A stretch of 64,000 nt of DNA from Rhodococcus sp. RD6.2 (GCF_001040705.1 NZ_CVQP01000012.1:62001-126000), one strand, 5' to 3'. Positions 16,857 to 26,038 are shown, counted from the first letter of the stretch. The notes: generated by a model from the letters alone, not told the origin. Numbers and translations are program-made.

Positions 16857-18293
16857 ATGCGCGCATCGTCGCGGAGTGCGGTAGCTCGGGTGGGCACGGT
16901 CCTCGGTGCCGCCCTCATGGTGTCGATGGGAGCCGGGCCCGCAGTGGCAGCCGACGTCGTGCCCGACGTCGGTCCCGCGGGAACCTCGCTGATGCACGGC
17001 GATCTGGCGTCGACCGACTCCACGCTCCACGCAGGCCCGGGAAAGGGCGCGCGGTTGCTGGCGTCGTCTGTGCCCGGCGGGGTGTGCGCCGCCACGTTCA
17101 TCGGCTCGGACGGCCTACCACTGTCGTTGTGCACCGCGTACGTCGGCGTGAATCCGCCCGCCGTCATGGTGCCGACCGTGAAGCTCTTCGATCCGGTCAC
17201 GGCGGCGCCGGTCGCGTCGATCGAGCTGCCCAAGGGCGGGCTGCTCGGCGGCGTCTACGGCTACCTCGACTCGCGAGATCGGGTGGTCGTGGCAGACGGA
17301 CGCGGCACGATCGACAAGGTCGCGCACCGGCGCACCGCCGACGGCCGCTGGGAGCTGTTCGTCGACGAGCGGATCGACCTGGCTGCCCACCTCCCCGCGG
17401 GGGACGCGGTCACCAGCGTGGCACCGGACTACGACGGCGGAATCTGGTTCGTCACCACCCACGGTCTGGTCGGCGTCGTCGGCGCTGACGGCCGGGTCGC
17501 GTCCAGCCATCTGCCGGAGGGCGAGACGCTCACCAACGGACTCTCGGTGCGACCCGGCGGTGTGTCGGTGCTGACCAGCAGGGCCCTGTACGAGATGCGA
17601 GTCGGCGTCGACGGCAAGCCGAGCGTGGTCTGGCGGGCTCCCTACACGGCAGGGGAGGTGCGTAAGCCGGGGCAGCTCGGCCCGGGCTCGGGAACCACTC
17701 CCACGTACTTCGGGCCGGGCGGGGACGGCTGGGTGGCGATCGTCGACGACGCCGTCCGCCCAGAGCTGATCGTGTACCGATCGGACGACGGGTCGGAGGT
17801 CTGCCGGATGCCTGCCTTCGAGGACTCGGGGCAGGGGACGGAGAATTCGCCGATGGCATGGGGGAACTCGCTGGTCATCCCGAGCACCTACGGGTTCGTC
17901 TATCCGCCGCAGGCCGTGCCTGGGCCGAGCGACCCGCCGCAGGCCACGTTCGTGGGCGGGATGACCAGGATCGACGTCGGTGACGACGGGTGCAGGCGAG
18001 TGTGGGAGAGCAACGACCGCATGGCGAGCCTGCCGCGGCTGTCCCGGGGCGACGGGTTGATTCACGCGCTCGCCTACGGTCCCGTCGCGGACGGTGTGGG
18101 CTCGGCGGCCCCGGCCCAGCAGATCGGCCCGGTCTACTACACGGCCGTCGACTTCACCACCGGGGAACGCCGTGCGTACCAGCAGGTCGGGGACGCCCCG
18201 GTCGACGAGCCACTGCAGCTCACCGGAACGATCGGGCCCGACGGCTCGCTGTGGCAGGCCACGTTCGGTCGCATGCTGAAGATCGGCCGCTGA
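16857..18293 (+). CDS. Secreted protein of unknown function, possibly beta-propeller
   Basis: A 478-residue exported protein: signal peptide (MRASSRSAVARVGTVLGAAL, cleavage near AVA-A) followed by a long beta-rich part with repeated short units such as GGLLGGVYGYLDSRDRVVVADGRG, DYDGGIWFVTTHGLVGVVGADG and GPGGDGWVAIVDDAVRPELIVYRSDDGSEVC. The recurrent G-x-hydrophobic-hydrophobic-D/G pattern suggests a YVTN/SMP-30-like propeller, but no family is certain. Start ATG 16857 has CGGGAG upstream. It follows the Mce gene on the same strand after 116 bases and ends at the hairpin 18311-18336, so the two may be cotranscribed. Confidence 0.7.
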   Translation: MRASSRSAVARVGTVLGAALMVSMGAGPAVAADVVPDVGPAGTSLMHGDLASTDSTLHAGPGKGARLLASSVPGGVCAATFIGSDGLPLSLCTAYVGVNPPAVMVPTVKLFDPVTAAPVASIELPKGGLLGGVYGYLDSRDRVVVADGRGTIDKVAHRRTADGRWELFVDERIDLAAHLPAGDAVTSVAPDYDGGIWFVTTHGLVGVVGADGRVASSHLPEGETLTNGLSVRPGGVSVLTSRALYEMRVGVDGKPSVVWRAPYTAGEVRKPGQLGPGSGTTPTYFGPGGDGWVAIVDDAVRPELIVYRSDDGSEVCRMPAFEDSGQGTENSPMAWGNSLVIPSTYGFVYPPQAVPGPSDPPQATFVGGMTRIDVGDDGCRRVWESNDRMASLPRLSRGDGLIHALAYGPVADGVGSAAPAQQIGPVYYTAVDFTTGERRAYQQVGDAPVDEPLQLTGTIGPDGSLWQATFGRMLKIGR

Positions 18294-18310
18294 GCCGTAG
18301 ACAAAGGTGA

Positions 18311-18336
18311 AGCCGCCGGTGCAAGCACCGGCGGCT
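18311..18336 (+). terminator. Hairpin terminator after the secreted propeller-like gene
   Basis: Arms of 11 bp (18311-18321 and 18326-18336) around CAAG, all GC-rich and without a T-run, 17 bases after the stop codon. Confidence 0.7.
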
Positions 18337-18520
18337 CCGGGTGACGACGCCCGCCATATCGCCTCTCGGCAAGTGGTCGCTCTCAGCGACGTTTTTAATG
18401 TGGTACCCGGGGTATGAACCGGACGCCGTCAGCCTCTACAACGGTACTCGCGTCCGTGTTGTTCCCCCGGGGTCACGGACCCTGCCAGAGCGTCACGCCA
18501 CCGACCCGAAGGCCCACCAC

Positions 18521-19771
18521 ATGACGAACGCCCCCACGCCCACCGAGGCGGCCTCCCGCGGCGCTCTCGACGGCATCCGCGTACTCGAACTCGGCACCCT
18601 GATCGCCGGACCGTACTGCGGCCGCCTGCTCGGCGACATGGGAGCGGACGTCGTCAAGATCGAGGCGCCGGACCGCCCCGACCCACTGCGGGACTGGGGT
18701 CAGGGCGGGCAGAAGCTCTTCTGGCGCGTGCACGCGCGCAACAAACGCTGTGTCAGCCTTGACCTGCGCACCGATGCGGGCAAGGAGATCTTCCTCGAAC
18801 TGGCCCGCACTGCCGACGTCGTTGTCGAGAGCTTCCGCCCCGGCACCCTGGAACGGTGGGGCATCGGATACGACGTCCTGTGCGAGCTGAACCCGCGCCT
18901 GATCCTGGCCCGCGTCTCCGGCTACGGCCAGACCGGGCCGTATTCCGAGCGGCCGGGCTACGCGTCCGTCGCCGAGGGCATCAGCGGACTGCGTCACCTC
19001 AACGGATTCCCCGGCCAGGCGCCGCCGCGCATCGCGCTCTCGCTGGGCGACAGCCTCGGCGGTATGTTCGCGTTCCAGGGTGTCCTCGCCGCGCTGTACG
19101 CCCGCGAACGCACCGGACGCGGACAGGTTGTCGACGCCGCGCTGAGCGAGGCGTCGCTCGCGATCCAGGAGTCGACGGTGCCGGACTACCACAAGACCGG
19201 GCACGTGCGGCAGCCGTCGGGCACCCGCCTCGAACGCATCGCGCCGTCGAACATCTACAAGTCCAGGGACGGACTGTGGGTGATCATCGCCGCCAACCAG
19301 GACACCCTGTGGATGCGCCTTGCCGCCGCGATGGGACAACCCGAACTCGGCACCGATCCGCGGTTCTCCAACCACACTGCGCGTGGCGACCGCCAGGACG
19401 AACTCGACGAGATGATCGGGCAGTGGGCTGCGCAGTACACCGCCGAGGACCTGGTCGAGATCCTCACGAAGTTCGAGGTGGTGACCGGTCCGGTGAACAC
19501 GGTCGCCGAGGTGATGGTCGACCCGCAGTTCACCGCCCGCGACATGTTCGTCGACCACGTGGACCCCTCCAAGGCGCCCGGCGACGAGGGCTACGACCCC
19601 GAACCCGTCAAGGGCGTCGGTGTGATCCCGAAGCTCAGCGACACCGCGGGCGGTGTCCGCTTCGGCGGCGCGAGCGAACCGGGCACCCACACCGACGAGG
19701 TGCTCACCGAACTCCTCGGCTACGACGCGGACGCCCTCGCGCGCCTGCGTGACGCAGGGACGATCGCATGA
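18521..19771 (+). CDS. CaiB/BaiF family CoA-transferase
   Basis: A 416-residue class III CoA-transferase, which moves CoA between acyl groups through an aspartyl-CoA intermediate. Family marks: VLELGTLIAGPYCGRLLGDMGADVVKIE at the start, RCVSLDLRT, VVVESFRPGTLERWG, RVSGYGQTGPYSERPGY and the catalytic-region phrase ALSLGDSLGGMFAFQG. The catalytic aspartate expected near residue 170-180 is probably that of LGDSLGG. Start ATG 18521 is preceded by GAAGG. Its end overlaps the lyase gene (ATGA), so both act in one pathway, most likely activation of an organic acid to its CoA ester and cleavage of the product. Confidence 0.88.
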   Translation: MTNAPTPTEAASRGALDGIRVLELGTLIAGPYCGRLLGDMGADVVKIEAPDRPDPLRDWGQGGQKLFWRVHARNKRCVSLDLRTDAGKEIFLELARTADVVVESFRPGTLERWGIGYDVLCELNPRLILARVSGYGQTGPYSERPGYASVAEGISGLRHLNGFPGQAPPRIALSLGDSLGGMFAFQGVLAALYARERTGRGQVVDAALSEASLAIQESTVPDYHKTGHVRQPSGTRLERIAPSNIYKSRDGLWVIIAANQDTLWMRLAAAMGQPELGTDPRFSNHTARGDRQDELDEMIGQWAAQYTAEDLVEILTKFEVVTGPVNTVAEVMVDPQFTARDMFVDHVDPSKAPGDEGYDPEPVKGVGVIPKLSDTAGGVRFGGASEPGTHTDEVLTELLGYDADALARLRDAGTIA

Positions 19772-20685
19772 GCGCCGCCCCTGGAGTGGACATCCGCGAG
19801 GTCGGCCCGCGCGACGGCCTGCAGATCGAGGAGCCGCTGAGCACCGAAGCGAAACTCGAGTTCGTCGACGCCCTCGTCGCCACCGGTGTGCGCCGCATCG
19901 AGGTGACGTCGTTCGTCTCGCCGCGTGCCGTGCCCGCCCTCGCCGACGCCGAAGCCGTTGCAGCCCAGCTGAAACGGTGGCCCGACGTCGAGTTCTCGGC
20001 ACTCGTCGCCGGGATGGGCGGGGTGCGCCGGGCGCTCGCCTCCGGCGTCACGCGCCTCGAATACGTGGTGTCGGCGTCCGACGGTCACTCCCAGGCCAAT
20101 GTCGGTCGCAGCAGCGAGGATTCCCTCGCGCTGATCGCCCCGATCGCCGACCTCGTCCACGAGGCGGGCGGGCATCTCGAGGTGATCGTCGCGATCGCCT
20201 TCGACTGCCCGTTCGACGGACCGACACCGCCCGAGAGGGTCGCCGAGATCGCTCGGCGCGCAGTCGGATCCGGCGCCGACGCCCTCGCCGTCGCCGACAC
20301 CATCGGCACCGCGACCCCGGTCCGCGTCACCGACGTGCTCGGTCGCGTGATGGCGGCGGCACCCGGCGTCGACGTGGGCCTGCACCTGCACGACACCCGC
20401 GGGCAGGGTCTCGCGAACGCGTGGGCCGCCTACATGCTCGGTGTCCGCCAGTTCGATTCGTCCGTCGGGGGACTCGGCGGTTGCCCCTTCGCTCCCGGTG
20501 CCAGCGGAAACATCGCCACCGAGGAGCTGGTCTACATGTTCGAGGACGGCGGCATCCCCACCGGCATCGACGTCGCCAGGGTCCTCGACGCCGCCCGCCT
20601 GGTCTCCGGACACCTCGGCAAGACCCTGCCCAGCGGACTGCTCGCGGCAGGCGGACCCCCGGTCCCCGTGCCGCGCCCCTCCTGA
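19768..20685 (+). CDS. HMG-CoA lyase family protein
   Basis: A 305-residue TIM-barrel lyase. REVGPRDGLQ with the metal-binding Asp and catalytic Arg, RIEVTSFVSPRAVPALADAEAV, DTIGTATP, the paired histidines of LHLHDTRGQG, and the cysteine loop GGLGGCPFAPGASGN are all those of 3-hydroxy-3-methylglutaryl-CoA lyase. HMG-CoA lyase makes acetyl-CoA and acetoacetate in leucine breakdown, but paralogues cleave other 3-hydroxyacyl-CoA compounds such as citramalyl-CoA. The coupling to a CoA-transferase rather than to leucine-pathway genes favours a catabolic paralogue; the substrate is not decidable here. Confidence 0.86.
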   Translation: MSAAPGVDIREVGPRDGLQIEEPLSTEAKLEFVDALVATGVRRIEVTSFVSPRAVPALADAEAVAAQLKRWPDVEFSALVAGMGGVRRALASGVTRLEYVVSASDGHSQANVGRSSEDSLALIAPIADLVHEAGGHLEVIVAIAFDCPFDGPTPPERVAEIARRAVGSGADALAVADTIGTATPVRVTDVLGRVMAAAPGVDVGLHLHDTRGQGLANAWAAYMLGVRQFDSSVGGLGGCPFAPGASGNIATEELVYMFEDGGIPTGIDVARVLDAARLVSGHLGKTLPSGLLAAGGPPVPVPRPS

Positions 20686-20701
20686 CCCTGACCCGACGGG
20701 G

Positions 20702-21820
20702 TCAGTGCAGTCGGGTCTCGTGGAGGTCGCGCCGGAAAGCGGGAAGGGGTCGCCCGGCTCGAATGCACTGCGCGAGTGCCGGATCGGCCAGGTGGAGGCG
20801 ACCAACGGCGACGAGGTCGAACTCCTCCTCGTCCAGTCTTCGGAAGAGCCCGTCGAGACTCACCGGCTCGGGTGTCCCGGTCTCACGCAGGGAGGTGCTC
20901 AGGCCTACGCTGCCCACGGCCATGCTCGCGGCGCCGGTGACCTTCTTGGCCCACCCCGCCAGCGTGAGAGCGCTGCCGTCGAAGGCGGGCTGATCGAACC
21001 GGCGAGCACTCGCGTCGAACACGTCCACCCCGGCGTCGCGAAGTGGGACCAGGATTCGCTCCAGTTCCCGGGGGCTCTCCGCGATCCGGGCACCATAGTC
21101 CTGCTGCTTGTGCTGCGAGAAACGGTAGAAGATCGGCAGCCGCGGCCCGATCTCGCGCCGAATCGCGCGGACTACCTCGACCGGGAAGGCGAGCCGGCGC
21201 GTCGGGTCGCCGCCCCAGCCGTCGGTGCGGTGGTTCGTCGGTTCCCACAGGAACGAGTCCAGCAGGTAACCGTGTCCGGCGTGGATGGCGATACCGTCGA
21301 ATCCGACGTCGACCGCGTTGCGCGCGGATCGCACGTAGGCCTCGATCACGTCGGCGATGTCGCGTTCGGTCATCGGGGCGGTGGGCGCCGCCGCCCGTTC
21401 GATGTAGTCGGTCGGATACACGGTCCGTCCGACGCGTCCCCACACTCCCGACGGCCGCATGGGTTTCAGGTTCGGATCGACATCACCCATGGCGCCCCAG
21501 AGTGGGCCGACATGCCACAACTGCGGGATGATTCGTCCGCCCGCGGCGTGCACTCCTGTGACGACGCGGCGCCAGGCTGCGAGGGCGGCGTCGCCGGTCA
21601 TCCGCGGAACGGCGGGGCTGTCGACCGCCGTCGGGTGATCGATCGCAACCCCCTCCGTGATCAGCAGGCCGGTGCCACCCTCGGCGCGTCGGCGGTAGTA
21701 CGCGGCAACGTCGTCGCCGGGGACGCCGCCGGGCGAGTGCTCACGCGTCATGGGTGACATGACCAGCCGGTTGGGGAGATCGAGCGAACCGATCGACAGC
21801 GGGGCGAAGAGCGGATTCAC
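20702..21820 (-). CDS. Old yellow enzyme family NADH:flavin oxidoreductase
   Basis: A 372-residue FMN-dependent TIM barrel. LFAPLSIGSLDLPNRLVMSPMTREHS at the start, QLWHVG, GFDGIAIHAGHGYLLDSFLWEPTNHRTDGWGGD with the His-Ala-x-His type substrate-binding residues and FYRFSQHKQQDY are typical of the enoate-reductase/2,4-dienoyl reductase branch. GTG 21820 is the family-like start and overlaps the stop of the SnoaL-like gene (GTGA). It is the distal gene of a minus-strand group after the SnoaL-like protein. The substrate is unknown. Confidence 0.88.
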   Translation of the reverse strand: MNPLFAPLSIGSLDLPNRLVMSPMTREHSPGGVPGDDVAAYYRRRAEGGTGLLITEGVAIDHPTAVDSPAVPRMTGDAALAAWRRVVTGVHAAGGRIIPQLWHVGPLWGAMGDVDPNLKPMRPSGVWGRVGRTVYPTDYIERAAAPTAPMTERDIADVIEAYVRSARNAVDVGFDGIAIHAGHGYLLDSFLWEPTNHRTDGWGGDPTRRLAFPVEVVRAIRREIGPRLPIFYRFSQHKQQDYGARIAESPRELERILVPLRDAGVDVFDASARRFDQPAFDGSALTLAGWAKKVTGAASMAVGSVGLSTSLRETGTPEPVSLDGLFRRLDEEEFDLVAVGRLHLADPALAQCIRAGRPLPAFRRDLHETRLH

Positions 21821-22332
21821 AGCGGCTCGAGAAAGTCGAAGAAGCCCGGGGTGGCGTCTTCGCGCAGCCGCGTCAACCGTCGGTAGGAGATGAGCCACCG
21901 GTCGTTCTCGAGCCGGTACTCCTCGTGGTAGTGACCGTAACCGTGGAGGTGCTCCTCCCTGTCGCCGTTGGTCCACCACAGCTTGTCCTCCATCGCCCAG
22001 ATTCCGCTGGCCGTCGTGTCGGAGGTCAGTTCGATCTCGGGTGTGTGGCCGTGGTGGACGGTGGTCACCGTCGTCGGGCCGCCCAGCATGGCACTGATGG
22101 CCCGAGTCAGGTTCTCCCTCCCGACAACACGATTCGAGGTGCCGTCCGACTGCGGCTGCTTGTCACTAGGCAACCCGCCCCACGTCTCGGACACCACGTC
22201 CTCGGTGTGCAGGGTCGGGTAGACCTCCCACTGCTTCTCGTCCATGCAGCGGAGGCGGGCCGCGAACGTGCGTTTGATCTGCTCGATCGCCATGAGTTGT
22301 TCGGCGACGGTCGATGTGAGGGTCGAGGTCAT
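21817..22332 (-). CDS. SnoaL-like (NTF2-fold) protein
   Basis: A 171-residue protein of the SnoaL-like type: LMAIEQIKRTFAARLRCMDEKQWEVYPTLHTEDVV at the start, then VVGRENLTRAI and, near the end, YHEEYRLENDRWLISYRRLTRLR. This is the pattern of polyketide-cyclase/dehydratase-like proteins such as the small subunit-like NTF2 proteins of catabolic gene clusters. The ATG at 22332 is taken; a TTG at 22368 or ATG at 22293 is possible. Translational overlap with the old yellow enzyme gene suggests joint work on a small hydrophobic substrate. Confidence 0.75.
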   Translation of the reverse strand: MTSTLTSTVAEQLMAIEQIKRTFAARLRCMDEKQWEVYPTLHTEDVVSETWGGLPSDKQPQSDGTSNRVVGRENLTRAISAMLGGPTTVTTVHHGHTPEIELTSDTTASGIWAMEDKLWWTNGDREEHLHGYGHYHEEYRLENDRWLISYRRLTRLREDATPGFFDFLEPL

Positions 22333-22429
22333 GCTGCGGACAGTGGCAGTGTCGGAGTTCCCGGACAACTCGTGCTTCCGGGGAACGGAAGAATCGCAGC
22401 TCGGGTCGCTGTCGAGAGCGACGCCCAGG

Positions 22430-23119
22430 TCAGCGAGGGCTGGGCGGTGCGACCGTCGAGAGGTACTGGCCGATTGCGGCCGCCGCCATACGGACCGGCG
22501 CGGCGTCGCGTCGATCGAACCGGATGTCGCCGGACGGCGCTGTCACCGAGATCCCCACCTCGGCGCCCGCGAGGAGCCCGACACGCGCACCGATGCAGGA
22601 GAAGCCCGTCGGGCACGAACCGAAGGCGACGCCGCGATCACCAATCCGATGAGCGACGCCTGCTGCCGACAGGATGGCTTTCCCGATGGTCGACGATCGA
22701 GCAGGAACTCGTGACCCGGCCCGGGTCATGATCCCGTGTTCGCTTGTCCCGCCCACCTTGTGCAGATAGAGGACGTCTCGTCCGTCGAGGACGCCCATGT
22801 GCACGATGTGACCGGTGGAATGGTGCAACTCGGAGAGAAGGGAGGTCACGGAGGCGTCGAGGCCGGCGCGGTAGAGGGCGAGGGCGCCGATCTCCGCAAG
22901 GGACGGACCCAATTCGTATCCGCCGTCCACGCGACGAAGCCATCCCAGCCGGACGAGACGTTCGATCATCCTCAACGTACTCGTGCGCGGAATACCGGTC
23001 AGGCGAGACACTTCGGTGAGGGTCAACCGGGTGTGGTCCCGGAACACACCCACGACGAGGGCCACCCGGTCGACAACCGCCGAGGGAACCGACTCGTCCG
23101 ATCCGTGCGCAATCGACAT
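22430..23119 (-). CDS. IclR-family transcription regulator
   Basis: A 229-residue regulator with an N-terminal winged helix (VDRVALVVGVFRDHTRLTLTEVSRLTGIPRTSTLRMIERLVRLGWL) and a C-terminal IclR effector domain (HHSTGHIVHMGVLDGRDVLYLHKV, then GVAFGSCPTGFSCIGARV). ATG 23119 has GGAG in front. It sits between the MFS transporter and the SnoaL/old yellow enzyme pair on the same strand and is the likely regulator of both. The perfect palindrome at 23154-23185 lies 35 bases upstream of its start. Confidence 0.9.
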   Translation of the reverse strand: MSIAHGSDESVPSAVVDRVALVVGVFRDHTRLTLTEVSRLTGIPRTSTLRMIERLVRLGWLRRVDGGYELGPSLAEIGALALYRAGLDASVTSLLSELHHSTGHIVHMGVLDGRDVLYLHKVGGTSEHGIMTRAGSRVPARSSTIGKAILSAAGVAHRIGDRGVAFGSCPTGFSCIGARVGLLAGAEVGISVTAPSGDIRFDRRDAAPVRMAAAAIGQYLSTVAPPSPR

Positions 23120-23153
23120 CGTCACTCTCCAAGTGTGGGTACTGAGTGGGATC

Positions 23154-23185
23154 GCGGTGTGCCCGTCGACCGACGGGCACACCGC
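23154..23185 (-). terminator. 15-bp perfect inverted repeat between MFS gene and iclR
   Basis: Arms 23154-23168 and 23171-23185 are perfect complements with AC between them. It lies 47 bases after the MFS stop and 35 bases before the IclR start. It is either the transporter's terminator or the IclR operator; the two-base spacing makes a poor RNA loop but a good dimer site, so both readings stay open. Confidence 0.55.
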
Positions 23186-23231
23186 AACCCCCGTTGTTCT
23201 CGAGCTCGGTTCTCGAGCGCGAATCACCTTC

Positions 23232-24593
23232 TCATCGTGACTCGTTCGGGCTCTCGTGCAGATCCTTGCCGCGGGTCTCGGATGCCGCCCACACCGCGAG
23301 AATCGTGATTCCCGAGGTGATGACGATGACCAGGCTCAGCGGCACACTCGAACCGTCCGCCGCCGCCACGAGAGCACTCGCGATCAGCGGAGTGAATCCG
23401 GCACCGATGAGGCTGGCCGATTGATACCCGAGCGAGACGCCGGAGTAGCGCACGGTCGTCCCGAACATCTCCGACAACATCGGTGCCAGCGGCGCGTACA
23501 TCAGGTTCTGGATCACCTGGGCTACGAGGAGGCCGACGGTCAACAGCAGGGCGGACTTCGAGTTGATCAGCATGTACAGCGGGAAGGCGTACAGCAGTGC
23601 GAGAACGGCACCGGTGAGACTGACGGTTCGGCGGCCGATCCGGTCGGACAGTGCTGCGAAGCCGGGAATGCAGACGAGGGAGACGATCGACATCATGACC
23701 AGGGCGCGCATGACCGTGGGCACCTCGTAGCCGATGGACTTGGCGTAGGCGATGATCTGCGCGGTCGTCAGGGCGGTGAGTGCGAACGGCCCGATTCCCG
23801 CGGCGCAGGCGAGGATGAGCGGGAGGGGACGGCGAAGCACCTCGAGCACCGGCAGTTTCGCGCGACTCTCGTCGTTCGCGGCGTCGGCGGCCTGCTGGAA
23901 CACCGGGCTCTCGACCACACTGAGACGGACGTACAGGCCGATCACCAGCAGCAGGGCGCTCGCAAGGAACGGCAGACGCCAGCCCCAGGAATCGAAGGCC
24001 TCACTCGGCAGGAGGCTGACGAGCATCACTGCCAGCGTCGACGTCAGGAAGCCGATCGGCGATCCGAGCTGCATGATGCCGGTCCAGGCCCCACGCCGGC
24101 GGGCATCGGAGTGCTCGGCCACCATCAGTGCCGCACCGCCCCATTCACCGCCCACCGCGATGCCTTGCACGACCCGCAGGGCGACCAGCAGTACGGGAGC
24201 GAGGACGCCGATCTGCTCGTACGTCGGCAACAGGCCGATCGCGAGGCTCGCCACACCCATCATCCCCATGGTGATCACGAGCATCGACTTACGACCAAGC
24301 GTGTCACCGAAATGCCCGAAGACGACGCCGCCGATCGGGCGGGCCAGATATCCGGCGGCCAGTGTGCCGAACGCGGCGATGGTGGACACCGCGGAGTTCG
24401 AGGTCGGGAAGAACAGGTCCCCGAACACGAGTGCTGCCATTGTCGAGTACAGCAGGAAGTCGTAGTACTCGATCGTCGTGCCCAGAAGGCTCGACAGAGC
24501 GACCTTGCGCAACTGCGACGGAGGTTCCGCGGGGCTGCCCGTGGGGGAGGTGCGAAGGTCTCGGTCGACAGTCCCTGGACCGTGTGAACTCAT
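23232..24593 (-). CDS. MFS transporter, metabolite:H+ symporter type
   Basis: A 453-residue protein with twelve predicted membrane helices. LSSLLGTTIEYYDFLLYSTMAAL at the start and GVVFGHFGDTLGRKSMLVITM after helix 2 (the MFS loop motif), then RVVQGIAVGGEWGGAALMVAEHS, are characteristic of the metabolite:H+ symporter family (shikimate, proline/betaine, dicarboxylates and aromatic acids). ATG 24593 has AGGAG upstream. The IclR gene downstream and the enzymes after it suggest import of an organic acid that they degrade. Confidence 0.9.
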   Translation of the reverse strand: MSSHGPGTVDRDLRTSPTGSPAEPPSQLRKVALSSLLGTTIEYYDFLLYSTMAALVFGDLFFPTSNSAVSTIAAFGTLAAGYLARPIGGVVFGHFGDTLGRKSMLVITMGMMGVASLAIGLLPTYEQIGVLAPVLLVALRVVQGIAVGGEWGGAALMVAEHSDARRRGAWTGIMQLGSPIGFLTSTLAVMLVSLLPSEAFDSWGWRLPFLASALLLVIGLYVRLSVVESPVFQQAADAANDESRAKLPVLEVLRRPLPLILACAAGIGPFALTALTTAQIIAYAKSIGYEVPTVMRALVMMSIVSLVCIPGFAALSDRIGRRTVSLTGAVLALLYAFPLYMLINSKSALLLTVGLLVAQVIQNLMYAPLAPMLSEMFGTTVRYSGVSLGYQSASLIGAGFTPLIASALVAAADGSSVPLSLVIVITSGITILAVWAASETRGKDLHESPNESR

Positions 24594-24926
24594 GGAGCAC
24601 TCCTGGAATGCGCGTGGGAATGGTCGTGACGCTCGTCACAGGTTGAGATTTCCAACACGCGTATCCGGGAGCAATTCATGTGCCCGCTGAGCGGAAGGAC
24701 GCGACGTCAGGGGTGCTCGGCGTCCGCTCGTTTCGCAGACGGGAGGGAGGCCTGCGCCGTCCGGGAATCACTCAACGGCTGTGTGGCGGAGTCGTTCTCG
24801 GCCCGACCATCGTCGATCGGGACCCGGACCCGCCGAGTCCCACTGACCGGGAGCGGGTGACCGGCCCTGCCGACGCTACGTCACGGCCCGCCCGACGAAT
24901 CCGGGTGGGCCGCAACGGGCACTGCG
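24594..24926. other. Non-coding stretch upstream of the MFS gene
   Basis: About 330 bases without a supported gene. It includes the MFS promoter and a small inverted repeat GTGAC-GCTC-GTCAC at 24626-24639, 33 bases upstream of the MFS start, which could be a regulator site. Nothing else stands out. Confidence 0.4.
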
Positions 24927-25325
24927 TCAGTCGTTGGCAGGCTTCCAGGTGGACACCGCCCAGATCACCACGACATCGAGAGCGATGATCAGGAGCGACC
25001 ACCACGGGTAGTACGGAATCCAGAGGAAGTTCGCGATCATCGAGATCGACGCGACGACGATGGCCAGCAGTCGTGCCCACGACGCACCCGTGAACAGGGC
25101 GAAGCCGACTACCGCGACGATTGCGCCGATGACGATGTGAATCCAGCCCCAGCTGGTCAGATCGAATTGGTAGACGTACTCGATGCCCACCACGAACACC
25201 TGGTCTTCGGCGACAGCGGCGATTCCCTGGAGGAATTGCAGGATGCCGACGGTCACCATGATGATTGCGGCGCCTATCGATGTTCCTTGTGCCCAGCCTT
25301 GCTTTGTCGATGTTGGTTCGGACAT
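24927..25325 (-). CDS. DUF7144-like four-helix membrane protein
   Basis: A 132-residue membrane protein with four hydrophobic segments: GTSIGAAIIMVTVGILQFLQG, WGWIHIVIGAIVAVVGFALFTG, WARLLAIVVASISMIANFLWI and WWSLLIIALDVVVIWAVSTW. The spacing and the WGWIHIVIGA and FLWIPYYPWW phrases fit a widespread actinobacterial membrane family of unknown role (annotated as DUF7144). ATG 25325 follows GGGAGGGACGGTC. It is a stand-alone gene. Confidence 0.75.
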   Translation of the reverse strand: MSEPTSTKQGWAQGTSIGAAIIMVTVGILQFLQGIAAVAEDQVFVVGIEYVYQFDLTSWGWIHIVIGAIVAVVGFALFTGASWARLLAIVVASISMIANFLWIPYYPWWSLLIIALDVVVIWAVSTWKPAND

Positions 25326-25455
25326 GACCGTCCCTCCCATAAAGGTGATCGATCCTGTACGCGGGCGGTCGCCCGACCCGACCATTGTCGGACACGACAC
25401 ACCAAACCGCCTGTTGTCGGCGTTGTTTGGTATCCGTGTCGCGTCGTCGGTGCCG

Positions 25456-26037
25456 TCAGAACCGCGGCAGCACTCCCGCCCGGATCAGCTCTGCCAGGGA
25501 CGGTGCCGCAGTGTCCTTCGGGGACAGTTGGAACTCGAGTGGCGCCCCGTCACGGCCGACGGTGGGCCAGTCGATCGCGACGTCGGGGTCGAAGGGGTGC
25601 AGGTCCCGGTCCAGGCTCGGCGTGTACTCGATGGAGCACAGGTACATGACCGTCGAGTTGTCCTCGAGAGAGAGGATCGCGTGTCCGAGGCCCTCGGACA
25701 GGTAGACGGCGCGGCGGTCGACGTCGTCGATGAGCACCGAGTCCCACTGCCCGAAAGTCGGTGAGTCCACCCGCAAGTCGACGATCACGTCGAGGAACGC
25801 GCCACGCACGCAGGTGACGTACTTGGCCTGCCCGGGTGGATTGTCGGTGAAGTGGACGCCGCGCAGCACACCCGCGGCCGACACCGAGCAGTTCGCCTGC
25901 TTCAAGTCCAGCGGCGTGCCCACCGCAGCCTGGAAGGCGGAGTCCTTGAACCACTCGAGGAACACGCCGCGGTCATCGCCGAACCGGCGCGGGGTGATCT
26001 CCCACGCCCCTGCGATCGTCAGTTCGCGGAACTCCAC
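25456..26037 (-). CDS. rmlC: dTDP-4-dehydrorhamnose 3,5-epimerase RmlC
   Basis: A 193-residue cupin enzyme that epimerises dTDP-4-keto-6-deoxyglucose, third step of dTDP-L-rhamnose synthesis; rhamnose is part of the linker between peptidoglycan and galactan. RRFGDDRGVFLEWF, KQANCSVSAAGVLRGVHF with the catalytic His, VRGAFLDVIVDLRVDSPTFGQW and LSEGLGHAILSLEDNSTVMYLCS are the RmlC signatures. Start GTG 26037, one base after the rmlA stop, so rmlA-rmlC is a tight operon. Confidence 0.95.
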   Translation of the reverse strand: MEFRELTIAGAWEITPRRFGDDRGVFLEWFKDSAFQAAVGTPLDLKQANCSVSAAGVLRGVHFTDNPPGQAKYVTCVRGAFLDVIVDLRVDSPTFGQWDSVLIDDVDRRAVYLSEGLGHAILSLEDNSTVMYLCSIEYTPSLDRDLHPFDPDVAIDWPTVGRDGAPLEFQLSPKDTAAPSLAELIRAGVLPRF

Positions 26038-26038
26038 G

